Assembly (NCBI GenBank): GCA_020845575.1 | Contig: JADLFL010000061.1 | Location: 1-42,489 of the forward strand | DNA from: Acidobacteriota bacterium | GTDB lineage: Bacteria; Acidobacteriota; Vicinamibacteria; Vicinamibacterales; Vicinamibacteraceae | DNA: 42,489 bases | Reading direction: 5' to 3' | Shown: positions 24,346 to 32,674 of the stretch, piece after piece | Layout of the letters: each line of letters opens with the position of its first letter | Numbering within the stretch: the first letter of the stretch is position 1 | Program-made: the position numbers and the translations under genes | Notes under the pieces: generated by a model | Database searches by the model: none | What the model was told of the DNA's origin: nothing | The model's input: the letters and a program-made list of their open reading frames with translations, nothing else

Positions 24346-24413
24346 GTGGCAGCCGGGAAACGGGAGCGATCCGGGGCACAGGCAAACGCGCATCGTGTGC
24401 CAGAATACCGGGA

Positions 24414-26486
24414 ATGTCAGGCGAATCTCGACGACGAAACGCGACGACGGTCGAGACGGCGTGCCCGCTCGACTGCCCTGACTCGTGCAGCCTGTCTGTC
24501 AGCGTCGAGCACGGACGCGTCGTCGGGGTCGATGCCGGACCGGCCAGTGCCACGACCAACGGCTTCATCTGCGGCAAGGTGCGCCGATTCACCGACCACC
24601 TGTACGGCGACCATCGACTCCTCTACCCCGAGATTCGTGATGGTGCCAAAGGCTTCGGAACCTACCGCCGGGCGACGTGGGAAGAGGCCATGGCGCTCAT
24701 CGCGCAGCGCATGCAGGCGGCGCGCGACGAGTTCGGCGGTGAGTCGATCCTGCCCTACTCGTACGGTGGTTCGAACGGACTGATCACGCACCAGACGAAC
24801 GATGCCGAGTTGTGGCGGGCGCTCGGCGCGTCACGCCTCGCCCGCACCGTGTGCGCCGCGCCGACGACGACGGCGGCGCAGGCGATGTACGGCAGGATGC
24901 CCGGCGTGGCCTATGAGGACTACGCACACGCGAAGCTCGTCGTGATGTGGGGCGCCAATCCGTCGGCGTCGGGCATCCACCTGGTGCCCTTCATCAAGGC
25001 GGCGCGCGCCAACGGCGCCACGCTGGTGGTGATCGATCCGCGACAGACGCCATTGGCACGGCTGGCGGATCTGCACCTGCCCATCAGGCCGGGGACCGAT
25101 CTCGTCCTCGCGCTCGGTCTCGCGCGCGAACTCTTCGCCCGCAACGCCGTCGACGACGCGTTCCTCGCGGCGCACGCGACCGGCGTGGAGGCGTTCCGCG
25201 CGCGCACGGAGCCATGGACGCTCGATCGCGTGGCCGCGATCACCGGCATCCCCGAGCGTGCCGTCGCACGCCTCGTCGACCTCTACACGACGATCAGGCC
25301 GTCTCTGGTCCGCTGTGGGTGGGGGCTGGAGCGCAACCGCAACGGCACCGAAGCCGTGCTCGCGATTCTGGCGCTGCCGGCGCTGGTCAACGCGTTCGGC
25401 GTGCAGGGCGGCGGCTACACGCTGAGCAACAGCGGCGCGTGGGGCATCGACGCGGAGCGATGGCGCCGCGTTCCGGAAACGCCGACGCGCATCATCAACA
25501 TGAACAGACTCGGCGAAGCACTCGATGCGGCGACCACGCCGCCCGTCAAGGTGCTGTTCGTCTACAACAGCAACGCGCTCGCGACGTCGCCGGACCAGAA
25601 CCGCATCCTCAAGGGCCTGCAGCGCGAAGACCTCTTCACCGTCGTGTTCGATCAGGTGCGTACGGACACGTCGCGCTATGCCGACGTCATCCTGCCGGCC
25701 ACGACCTTCCTCGAGCACTACGACATCGCGCGCGGCTACGGCAACTACGCCATGCAACTCGTGAAGCCCGTGATCGAGCCCGTCGGCGACGCTCGTCCCA
25801 ATGTCGTCGTGTTCAGCGAACTGGCCGCACGACTCGGCGTGGGCGACGAGGAAGAAGAAACCGACGCGCTGCTGCGCGTGAGCGCAGGCCTACCTGAAGC
25901 GATCGCGACGGCCGTGATGGAGCAGCGTGCCGCCGTGCCGCCGTGCGGCCCGCGTCCGGTGCAGATGGTCGACGCGTTCCCGTTGACGCCGGACGCGAAG
26001 ATTCACCTGTATCCGGAGGCACTGGCCACCGACGGGCCACTCTACAGCTACGAGGCCGATCCGGCCTCGCCGGCATATCCGCTCGCGCTGATCTCGCCCG
26101 CGAGCGGGAAGACGGTGAGCTCGACGTTCGGCCAGTTGCGCCGCAACGTCGCGCGGCTGCTGATCCACAGCGCCGACGCCGAACCGCGCGGCATCACTGA
26201 TGGCGACTCCGTCCGCGTCTTCAACGCGCTCGGTGACGTCCATTGCATCGCGCACGTCAGCGATCGCATCGCCAGGGGTGTGGTGAGCCTGCCGAAGGGC
26301 CTGTGGCGGCAGAGCACGCTGAACGGCGAGACGGCCACCGCGCTGGCGCCGGCAACCGTCGAACGCCACTCGGGCGGTGCCTGCTTCAACGACGCCCGCG
26401 TCGAAGTGGCGCGCATCGTGGGCGCCGCCTTCGGCGACGCCGACCTCAGCGTGTACGTCCCCGCGCGGCCGACCGAAGTGCACTGA
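24414..26486 (+). CDS. Molybdopterin-dependent oxidoreductase
   Basis: This 690-residue enzyme carries a molybdopterin-guanine-dinucleotide cofactor and one [4Fe-4S] cluster (DMSO-reductase superfamily). The cluster ligands are C17, C21, C25 and C53 in TACPLDCPDSC and FICGKVR. The molybdopterin part shows YSYGGSNG, VVMWGANPSASGIH, GWGLERNRNGTEAVL, VFVYNSNALATSPDQN-type loops, PATTFLEHYDIARGYGNY and the C-terminal dinucleotide-binding domain (PLALISPASGKTVSSTF). ATG 24414 starts just before the first cysteine motif. No Tat signal is visible, so a cytoplasmic location is likely. The substrate cannot be named; biotin-sulfoxide, thiosulfate or formate-type reactions remain open. The start region carries the 13-mer AATACCGGGAATG also found at 11731-11756. 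It faces the D-aminoacylase gene divergently. Confidence 0.9.
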   Translation: MSGESRRRNATTVETACPLDCPDSCSLSVSVEHGRVVGVDAGPASATTNGFICGKVRRFTDHLYGDHRLLYPEIRDGAKGFGTYRRATWEEAMALIAQRMQAARDEFGGESILPYSYGGSNGLITHQTNDAELWRALGASRLARTVCAAPTTTAAQAMYGRMPGVAYEDYAHAKLVVMWGANPSASGIHLVPFIKAARANGATLVVIDPRQTPLARLADLHLPIRPGTDLVLALGLARELFARNAVDDAFLAAHATGVEAFRARTEPWTLDRVAAITGIPERAVARLVDLYTTIRPSLVRCGWGLERNRNGTEAVLAILALPALVNAFGVQGGGYTLSNSGAWGIDAERWRRVPETPTRIINMNRLGEALDAATTPPVKVLFVYNSNALATSPDQNRILKGLQREDLFTVVFDQVRTDTSRYADVILPATTFLEHYDIARGYGNYAMQLVKPVIEPVGDARPNVVVFSELAARLGVGDEEEETDALLRVSAGLPEAIATAVMEQRAAVPPCGPRPVQMVDAFPLTPDAKIHLYPEALATDGPLYSYEADPASPAYPLALISPASGKTVSSTFGQLRRNVARLLIHSADAEPRGITDGDSVRVFNALGDVHCIAHVSDRIARGVVSLPKGLWRQSTLNGETATALAPATVERHSGGACFNDARVEVARIVGAAFGDADLSVYVPARPTEVH

Positions 26487-26488
26487 CT

Positions 26489-27010
26489 CTACGGCACGAT
26501 GCTGAACACGAACGACCCTGTCGTGGGGCGGTAGCACACCGTGTCGTCGCAGGCCTGGTAGCGCAGACTGACGACGCCGGGCATCTGCGTGTCGGCAGCG
26601 AGACGCGCCTGGCCTTCCGCTGTCAGCGTGAAGGCGTACGTGACGGTGAACGGTTTCATGTAGGCGCGAGACGACTCGCCCGTCGGCGGGAACACGTACA
26701 CCTCTGACTTCGGATACACGACCTTACCCGGCGTGAGCCTCGACGCGGGTTGCAGCGTGGCGCTGAAGGGCACGTATCCCTTCTCGTCTGGCGCGTAGAC
26801 GTGCATCTTCGGTTTCGGTGTGACGACGATCGTGACGGAGCCACGACCGTCAGCGCCGATTCGTACGGGCCCGCGCGCTTCGGCCAACAGGTGCGGCGTG
26901 GTCAGCCGGGGCCCGAGTGGCGCCGAATCGAGAAATGCAGGGGGGCGCGGCTGCGCCCCTGCCACGGCAGCGCCAGTCAACAACACGGCGACGACGACCG
27001 CACGAACCAT
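26489..27010 (-). CDS. Secreted stand-alone DsbD-alpha-like domain protein
   Basis: This 173-residue exported protein resembles the periplasmic N-terminal (alpha) domain of the thiol:disulfide reductase DsbD. ATG 27010 opens a signal peptide (VRAVVVAVLLTGAAVAGAQ). The mature part has a MHVYAPDEKGYVPFSA strand set and the C-terminal YQACDDTVCYRP with two cysteines, C-x4-C, as in DsbD-alpha, where they form the redox-active pair. The membrane and thioredoxin parts of DsbD are absent, and no dsbD fragment is seen nearby. It may carry electrons from, or serve, a thioredoxin-like partner elsewhere. The stop is two bases from the convergent molybdopterin oxidoreductase stop. Confidence 0.8.
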   Translation of the reverse strand: MVRAVVVAVLLTGAAVAGAQPRPPAFLDSAPLGPRLTTPHLLAEARGPVRIGADGRGSVTIVVTPKPKMHVYAPDEKGYVPFSATLQPASRLTPGKVVYPKSEVYVFPPTGESSRAYMKPFTVTYAFTLTAEGQARLAADTQMPGVVSLRYQACDDTVCYRPTTGSFVFSIVP

Positions 27011-27032
27011 CGTCCGATTACAGCACGAACAG

Positions 27033-27090
27033 ACCGGGCACCGGGCACCGGGACGTCCTTTCACCTTTCCGCGTACGCCGTACGCCGTAA
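27033..27090. repeat. Two 7-bp tandem arrays in one intergenic gap
   Basis: ACCGGGC at 27033-27039 and 27040-27046, followed by ACCGGG, forms nearly three copies. Further on, CGCGTAC, GCCGTAC and GCCGTAA (27070-27090) form another heptamer run. GCCGTAC is the same unit as at 9815-9821. Confidence 0.65.
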
Positions 27091-27098
27091 GCGGCCCG

Positions 27099-28973
27099 TC
27101 AGCTCGCACTCAACCAGGCGACGCCGTAGGGCGGCAGAGCCACAGACAGCACGCCGTTGGCCACCTGGTAGCGTGCCGTCCCGAGCACGTCGCGCCACAC
27201 GGTGTCGTCACCGATGTCCTCGGCGCGCAGGCGCACGCGCACGCGCTGGTCGGTGACGTTGGTGAGTGCGATGAGCCGCTGCACGCCGGGCCGTTCACGC
27301 AGCAGGGCGAACACGCCCGTGCCCGCGTCGAGGATCGCCTGCGACGCATTGGGATGGAACGCCGGCTGCGCGATGCGGCGCCGCACCATGCGGCGCATGC
27401 CGCGCGCCACCTGCGACACCCAGCACTCCCGATCGTCGAGCAGCCGCATCAGCGACGCCTCTTCGTACGTGCGTCTGTTGATGCTGCGCTTCTCGGCGCC
27501 GTGCAGCACGGCGTCGGTGTCGTTGCGGGCGCCGAACAGCGTCGGGAGATAGATGCCGGGCACGCCGCGCATGGCGAACGGGATCGAGCGCGCGGCGAGG
27601 AAACGCGCCACCTGCAGCGACTGCGACTCGCCGTTGCCATCCTTGTTGAGCGCGCTGTACCACGCGATGTTCAGTTCGTAGGGACTCTGCGTACCGTCTC
27701 CGTTGGAGCGGTACGACACGAACCCGCCGTGCGCGAGCGTGCGATCGACGAGCGCCGCGACGTCCTCGTCGGTCAGGATCGCCCGCGCCCCGAGCAAGCC
27801 GACCCCATCGTGCGACGACAGGAAGTTGAAGTAGTTGGCCGTGTCGGAGATCGGCGTGAGGGTGCGCGCCCACCGCGAGAGCGTGTCGCACGACCCCGTG
27901 TGGAACGAGTGCAGCACCAGCGGCGGCAGCGCGAAATTGTACACGAGCTGCGCCTCGTCGGAGCCGTTGCCGAAGTAGCCGATGTTGTCGGCGTGCGGAA
28001 CGTTGGTCTCCGTGATCAGCGCGACGCGCGGCGCCACCACGTCGAGGATCGCGCGAAAGAGCTGCACCACGGCGTGCGTCTGCCGCAGGTGCGCGCAGCT
28101 GGTCCCGAGCTCGCGCCAGATGTAGGTGACCGCGTCGAGACGGATGACGTCGGCGCCGCGCTGGACGTACGACAGGAGGATCTCCACCACGCGCATCAGC
28201 ACACGCGGGTTGCGGAAGTTCAGGTCCACCTGGTCCGGACTGAACGTCGTCCAGACGTAGCGCTGGCCGTTGATCGTCCGGAAGGGCGTGAGGAGATCGG
28301 ACGTCCGCGGGCGGAGGATCAGCCGCAGGTAGTCCGGCGAGATGGCGTCCTTCGTGCTGAAGGCGACAAAGAAGTCCTCGTAGCCCGGACGGCCGTTGAG
28401 GAAATGCTGGAACCAGCGACTGCGGCTCGACGCGTGGTTGAAGACACCGTCGAACATCAGGCGGAACTCCGACGCGAGCGCAGCGATGTCGTCCCACGAC
28501 CCCAGCCGCGGATCGACCTCTTCGTAGTCGACGATCGAGAACCCGCGGTCAGAGGAATACGGGAAGAACGGGAGGATGTGAACCGTATTGATCGAACTGC
28601 GCATGAAGCGCCGCAGGAAGCTTGCCAGCACCTGCAGCGGCCGACGTCCCGGCGACGTGAGCAGATCGCCGTAGGTGATGAGGACGATGTCGCGCTCGGA
28701 GAAGCGTTCGGCCGCGTGGAACGACGCGTCGGCCGCAAGCAGCGCCGGCGGCTTGTGCGCGTAGTACACGCGCATCAGCCGCTCGAGATCCGGCATCGTC
28801 TCCTCGGCCACCTCCTGCCCGTACATCAGCACGAGCAGCTCCAGCATCCGCTGTCGCTGCGCGTCGGTGATCGCGAGCAGGGGCTGCGAGTAGTCGGGTT
28901 CCGACAGGTGCGGGAGCCGCCAGGTGTCCGTGAACGCCCCGGCTCCCTTCAGCGATGCTGCGGCCTCCTCCAT
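27099..28973 (-). CDS. GH13_18-type sugar phosphorylase (sucrose / glucosylglycerate phosphorylase-like)
   Basis: These enzymes reversibly phosphorolyse a glucoside to glucose-1-phosphate using a retaining mechanism. The protein (624 residues from ATG 28973; GTG 29003 is less likely) has the GH13_18 layout: ITYGD near the start of the barrel, VHILPFFPYSSDRGFSIVDY, FNHASSRSRWF, the nucleophile D280 in VIRLDAVTYIWRE, the acid/base E322 in ITETNVPHADN and the transition-state stabiliser D389 in FLSSHDGVGL. The C-terminal part carries FGARNDTDAV and the phosphate-site-type segment ALLRERPGVQRLIALTN. Length and the long N-terminal extension fit glucosylglycerate-phosphorylase-like members better than classical sucrose phosphorylase (about 500 residues), but specificity is not settled. 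It is read in the same direction as the DsbD-alpha-like gene. Confidence 0.9.
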   Translation of the reverse strand: MEEAAASLKGAGAFTDTWRLPHLSEPDYSQPLLAITDAQRQRMLELLVLMYGQEVAEETMPDLERLMRVYYAHKPPALLAADASFHAAERFSERDIVLITYGDLLTSPGRRPLQVLASFLRRFMRSSINTVHILPFFPYSSDRGFSIVDYEEVDPRLGSWDDIAALASEFRLMFDGVFNHASSRSRWFQHFLNGRPGYEDFFVAFSTKDAISPDYLRLILRPRTSDLLTPFRTINGQRYVWTTFSPDQVDLNFRNPRVLMRVVEILLSYVQRGADVIRLDAVTYIWRELGTSCAHLRQTHAVVQLFRAILDVVAPRVALITETNVPHADNIGYFGNGSDEAQLVYNFALPPLVLHSFHTGSCDTLSRWARTLTPISDTANYFNFLSSHDGVGLLGARAILTDEDVAALVDRTLAHGGFVSYRSNGDGTQSPYELNIAWYSALNKDGNGESQSLQVARFLAARSIPFAMRGVPGIYLPTLFGARNDTDAVLHGAEKRSINRRTYEEASLMRLLDDRECWVSQVARGMRRMVRRRIAQPAFHPNASQAILDAGTGVFALLRERPGVQRLIALTNVTDQRVRVRLRAEDIGDDTVWRDVLGTARYQVANGVLSVALPPYGVAWLSAS

Positions 28974-29113
28974 GCGCACAAACGTAACAGAAGCGGCGAT
29001 CACATTTTCGTCGTCGAGGCCGCAGAACCGTCATCCCGCTGGCGGGCGATACGTGTTCTGGCGCGCCGGTGCTCCTTGCTCCCTGGTGCGGGAATTGCAA
29101 TGCAGGGACCGGC

Positions 29114-30142
29114 ATGGCTGCGACGGCCCGCGCGCGCGTTTCAGTACCCGACTCCCCCGAGGGGTCGGTACGCGCGGCGTTCGGCCACGTGCGGCCGCTG
29201 TACATCCCGGTGCAGCTCGATGGCCTCGTCGTCGATTCCGTGGTCGACTTCCACCTGCACCTGCAGACCTCGCCCGGCCATTTCGTCCTCTTTCGCGGGC
29301 CCGATCTCGAGTTCACCACGACGCATCACGCGCGCCTGCTCGCCAACAACGTCCAGACCCTCTGGCTGAAGGGCGACGAGCGGCGGCGCTACGAGCACTA
29401 CGTCGAGCGGCATCTCGAAACGCTCCTGTCCAACCCGGCGATCGCCACGCCGCGCAAGGTGGAACTGCTCCAGTCGGCCGCCCAGACGACGCTGGAGTCG
29501 GTGATGGTAGACCCGCGACACACGGAGGCGGTGCCCCGGACGCGGCGCGTGGCACAGCAGACCGTGCAACTGCTCGTGAAGGAGCAGGAGGCGCTCGGCC
29601 ACATGGCGGCGCTGATGGCGCGCGATTACGACACGGTGCGCCACTCGATGAACGTGAGCATCTTCGCCACAGGCCTGGCCTACGCCGCCGGCGTCCGCAA
29701 CGCCACGGACCTGCGCGACCTGGCCCTCGGCGGCCTCTTGCACGACATCGGCAAGAGCGAACTGCCTCGCGAACTGATCGTGAAGCCCGGCGCCTATACC
29801 GACGAGGAAATGGCCCTGATGCGGACCCACGTGACGCGCGGCGAGCACATCCTCCAGCACGACGGCCGCATGGGGTCGCTGGGCATGGTGGTGGTGTCGC
29901 AGCACCACGAGCGCCTGTCGGGCAATGGCTATCCACGCGCCCTCGAGCCACAACACCTCCACCTGTTCGGCCGCATCGCCGGCATCGCCGACGTGTACGA
30001 TGCGATGACCAGCGACAGGAGCTACCAGCGCGCCATGAAACCCGTCGACGCCCTCCACCTCATGTCGACGCACATGGCGTCGCACTTCGACCAGGAGCTT
30101 CTCGCGCAGTTCATCAAGACGCTCAGGGCCCCCGCGAACTGA
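29114..30142 (+). CDS. HD-GYP-domain phosphodiesterase-like protein
   Basis: HD-GYP proteins hydrolyse cyclic-di-GMP or similar dinucleotides and affect motility or biofilm choice. The 342-residue protein has a ~130-residue N-terminal domain (beta-rich VRPLYIPVQLDGLVVDSVVDF, then helical) resembling the domain paired with HD-GYP in related bacteria. The catalytic domain follows, with HDIGKSELP (HD at 210-211) and HHERLSGNGYP (264-274). At the usual Asp/Asn position before the Gly of the GYP motif this protein has Ser (L-S-G-N-G-Y-P). ATG 29114 has AGGGA eight bases upstream, so it is preferred over GTG 29069. The next gene, 46 bp downstream, is the first adaptor of the MacB-type operon. Confidence 0.87.
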   Translation: MAATARARVSVPDSPEGSVRAAFGHVRPLYIPVQLDGLVVDSVVDFHLHLQTSPGHFVLFRGPDLEFTTTHHARLLANNVQTLWLKGDERRRYEHYVERHLETLLSNPAIATPRKVELLQSAAQTTLESVMVDPRHTEAVPRTRRVAQQTVQLLVKEQEALGHMAALMARDYDTVRHSMNVSIFATGLAYAAGVRNATDLRDLALGGLLHDIGKSELPRELIVKPGAYTDEEMALMRTHVTRGEHILQHDGRMGSLGMVVVSQHHERLSGNGYPRALEPQHLHLFGRIAGIADVYDAMTSDRSYQRAMKPVDALHLMSTHMASHFDQELLAQFIKTLRAPAN

Positions 30143-30188
30143 TTCATCCAACTTTTGCCCGGCAGCTCTCGTCTAAGCCGTCGGATCC

Positions 30189-31397
30189 GTGCGCACACTC
30201 TTTGTCATCCTGAGCCTGTCAGGTTCGGCTGCCTGTGTATCCAACCGCGCCGACGTCCCGGCAGATCGCGCCGAGACACGCGCGCCGGCCACCGTGGCCG
30301 TCGCGCAGCGCGACGTCTCGCACGTCGTGCGCATGCACGGTACGGTCGAAGCCGAGAACGCGGTGGGCGTGGTCGTGCCGCGCATCCTCGGACAGAACCT
30401 GAACGCCCGTGTCGTCACGCGGCTCGCCCCCAACGGCGCGCGCGTGAAGGCCGGCGATCTGGTCGTCGAGTTCGATCGCCAGGCGCAACTGAACACGGCG
30501 CTCGAGAAGAAGGCGGAGTTCCGCGATCTCGAAGAGCAGGTCCACCGCAAGGTGGCCGAGCAGACCGAGGCGCGTGCCAGGGACGACACGGCCATCAAGA
30601 CCGCCGAGAACGCGCTGGCGCTCGCACGCCTCGAGGTGGACAAGAATCCCCTGCTGCCGCGCATCGACGCCGAGAAGAACCTGCTCCTGCGCGAATCGAG
30701 CGAGGCCGAACTGGCGCAGCTCCGCAAGACGTACTCCCTCAAGCAGGTGGCCGCGCGGGCCGAGATCCGTACACTGGAAATCAGGCGCGACAGGGCGCGC
30801 CGCGCGTGGCAGCACGCCGAGGCCAACGCGGAGCGGCTGTCGGTGCGGGCCCCGCTCGACGGCCTCGTGGTGCTGCGCTCGATGTGGAAGGGTGGCCGCA
30901 TGGGCGAACCACAGGAGGGGGAAGAGGTCAGGACCGGGCTCGGCCTGCTCGACATCGTCGCCGAGGGGGCCGTGCGCGTGCGCGTGAAGGTGAATCAGGC
31001 AGACGTGGCTGGGCTCGCCGTCGGCCTGCCCGCGAGCATCTCGCTCGACGCGTATCCCGACAAGCGCTTCGAGGGACGGCTGGAGCGCCTGGCGCCGGTG
31101 GCCACGCCCGGCATGTCCGAGAAGGTCCGCAGCCTCGTGGCGCTGTTCTCGGTGGACGGGCGCGACGCCGTCCTCACGCCCGATCTCTCCGCAGCCGTCG
31201 ACGTCCGTCTCGGGTCGTGGTCAGGCGTGCTGGCGCTGCCGCGACAGGCGATCGCGTGGAAGGACGGCCGGCCCGGGGTGATCCGCGACGGTCGCTGGCA
31301 GGCGGTGACGCTCACGACCCTCACGCCATCGGATGCCGTGATCGCGTCGGGACTCGCGGCCGGCGACCGCGTGGCGCTCGCGGGAGGTCCCTCGTGA
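30189..31397 (+). CDS. Membrane-fusion (HlyD/RND-type) adaptor lipoprotein 1
   Basis: This is a periplasmic adaptor for a transport complex. The 402-residue product has a lipobox ending in SGSAAC (C16), so it is probably lipid-anchored in the inner membrane. It has the split biotinyl-lipoyl halves (VVPRILGQNLNARVVTRLAP before and SVRAPLDGLVVL after) around a long charged helical hairpin (about residues 95-210). A beta-barrel with PASISLDAYPDKRFEGRLER and a C-terminal membrane-proximal domain (VLALPRQAIAWKDGRPGVI) follow. GTG 30189 is the start; its TGA overlaps the next gene's GTG (GTGA). It is the first of three successive adaptors, which is unusual for one exporter. Confidence 0.85.
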   Translation: MRTLFVILSLSGSAACVSNRADVPADRAETRAPATVAVAQRDVSHVVRMHGTVEAENAVGVVVPRILGQNLNARVVTRLAPNGARVKAGDLVVEFDRQAQLNTALEKKAEFRDLEEQVHRKVAEQTEARARDDTAIKTAENALALARLEVDKNPLLPRIDAEKNLLLRESSEAELAQLRKTYSLKQVAARAEIRTLEIRRDRARRAWQHAEANAERLSVRAPLDGLVVLRSMWKGGRMGEPQEGEEVRTGLGLLDIVAEGAVRVRVKVNQADVAGLAVGLPASISLDAYPDKRFEGRLERLAPVATPGMSEKVRSLVALFSVDGRDAVLTPDLSAAVDVRLGSWSGVLALPRQAIAWKDGRPGVIRDGRWQAVTLTTLTPSDAVIASGLAAGDRVALAGGPS

Positions 31398-32674
31398 CCA
31401 GACCGCGGCCCTCGCGCCGCGCGGCGGCGCTGGTCGTCGCTCTCGCCCTCGTCGGCTTCGGTGGCTGGCACGTGTTCGGCCGTGGCGCCGACATGAGCGG
31501 CGTCGATACGGTGGAGGTCACGCGCGGTCGCTTCGACGACAGGGCCACCGTCCGCGGCGAGATCCGCGCACTCCGCTCGCAGGCCCTGACGGCACCGTCG
31601 GACGCCGGCGAGCTCCGCATCCTCGAACTCGCGCCCAACGGCGCACCCGTCCGCAAGGGCGACGTCGTGATCGCCTTCGACGCCACGTCCCTTCGTCAGC
31701 GCCTCGACGAGAAGCGGTCCGACCTGCGCGCGTCGCGCGCCGAGATCAGCAGGGCCGAAGCCGAAGGCCGGCTCGACCTCGAGGCCCTGACCACGGGCCG
31801 CGTGACGGCGGAGTTCGACGTCGAGCGCGCACGCCTCGACGTCAAGGCCGGCGAACTGCAGTCGCGGTTCGACGAACAGAAGGCTCGCCTGTTGCTCTCG
31901 GACAAGGAACAGAAGCTCACCGAAACCGACACGGTGCTGGCCAGCGGACGTGCCGCGACGAAAGCCACCGTCGGCGGGCTCACCGGCAAGCTCGAACGCG
32001 CTGAAGCCGAGGTCGGACGCACGTCGCGCGGCCTGGAGGCCCTCGTCATCAAGGCGCCCACAGACGGCCTGATGGTGGTGCTCGACAACTGGCGCGCGGG
32101 ACAGTTCGGTCAGGGGCAGCGCGCGTTCCAGGTTGGGGATTCCGCGTGGCCCGGTGCACAGATCGCCGAGCTGCCCGACCTGTCGTCGGCGCGCATGACG
32201 GCCATGGTCGACGAGGTGGATCGCAGCCGCCTGACCGTCGGCCAGGACGCCACGATCCGCATCGACGCCGTGGCGGATGCCGACATCCCGGCTCGGCTCG
32301 CGTCGATCGGGACGATTGCGAAGATGGACACGAGCGGCGGCTGGCCCCCGAAGCGCGGATTCGAGCTCGTGCTCGAACTGGCAGCCAACGACCCCCGCAT
32401 CAGGCCTGGCATGACCGCCGTCGCGCGCGTGTCCGTTGCGCGCCACCAGAACCAGATCCTCGTGCCGTCGCGGGCACTGTTCCCCCACGGCGGCCGCACC
32501 GTGGCGTACGTGGTGACGTCACGCGGATTCGAACCGCGCCTCGTGAGCATCGCGCACAGGAACGACGATGTGACGGCCGTGGCCGCGGGTCTCGAACCAG
32601 GGGAACGCGTGGCGGTGGCACCTCCGGCAGACGCCGAAGAACGCCTCACCGCTCTGGAAGGACGCACACGATGA
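31394..32674 (+). CDS. Membrane-fusion (HlyD/RND-type) adaptor 2
   Basis: This is a 426-residue adaptor with an uncleaved N-terminal signal anchor (basic RPRPSRRAA, then ALVVALALVGFGGWHVFG) instead of the lipobox of its neighbours. It has the family lipoyl parts (LRILELAPNGAPVRKGDVVI and VIKAPTDGLMVV) around a helical hairpin. The barrel segment DATIRIDAVADADIPARLASI and the C-terminal ILVPSRALFPHGGRTVAYVV complete it. Starts at GTG 31394 and ends in an ATGA overlap with adaptor 3 at 32671-32674. The loop DNWRAGQFGQGQRAFQVGDS is longer than in adaptor 1. Adaptors 2 and 3 have the same length (426 residues) but share little sequence by eye, so a recent duplication is not obvious. Confidence 0.85.
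   Translation: MTRPRPSRRAAALVVALALVGFGGWHVFGRGADMSGVDTVEVTRGRFDDRATVRGEIRALRSQALTAPSDAGELRILELAPNGAPVRKGDVVIAFDATSLRQRLDEKRSDLRASRAEISRAEAEGRLDLEALTTGRVTAEFDVERARLDVKAGELQSRFDEQKARLLLSDKEQKLTETDTVLASGRAATKATVGGLTGKLERAEAEVGRTSRGLEALVIKAPTDGLMVVLDNWRAGQFGQGQRAFQVGDSAWPGAQIAELPDLSSARMTAMVDEVDRSRLTVGQDATIRIDAVADADIPARLASIGTIAKMDTSGGWPPKRGFELVLELAANDPRIRPGMTAVARVSVARHQNQILVPSRALFPHGGRTVAYVVTSRGFEPRLVSIAHRNDDVTAVAAGLEPGERVAVAPPADAEERLTALEGRTR

Noticed and set aside
24279..24413. Longer N-terminus for the molybdopterin oxidoreductase from an upstream start
   Set aside because: It would overlap the divergent lipoprotein gene's start and add a non-conserved basic segment; ATG 24414 sits just before the cysteine motif as expected.
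26820..29369. Very long open frame on the plus strand (over 800 codons) opposite the DsbD-like and sugar-phosphorylase genes
   Set aside because: Its product is arginine- and histidine-rich with no domain, and it lies antisense to two genes with clear motifs; long antisense frames are expected at this GC content.
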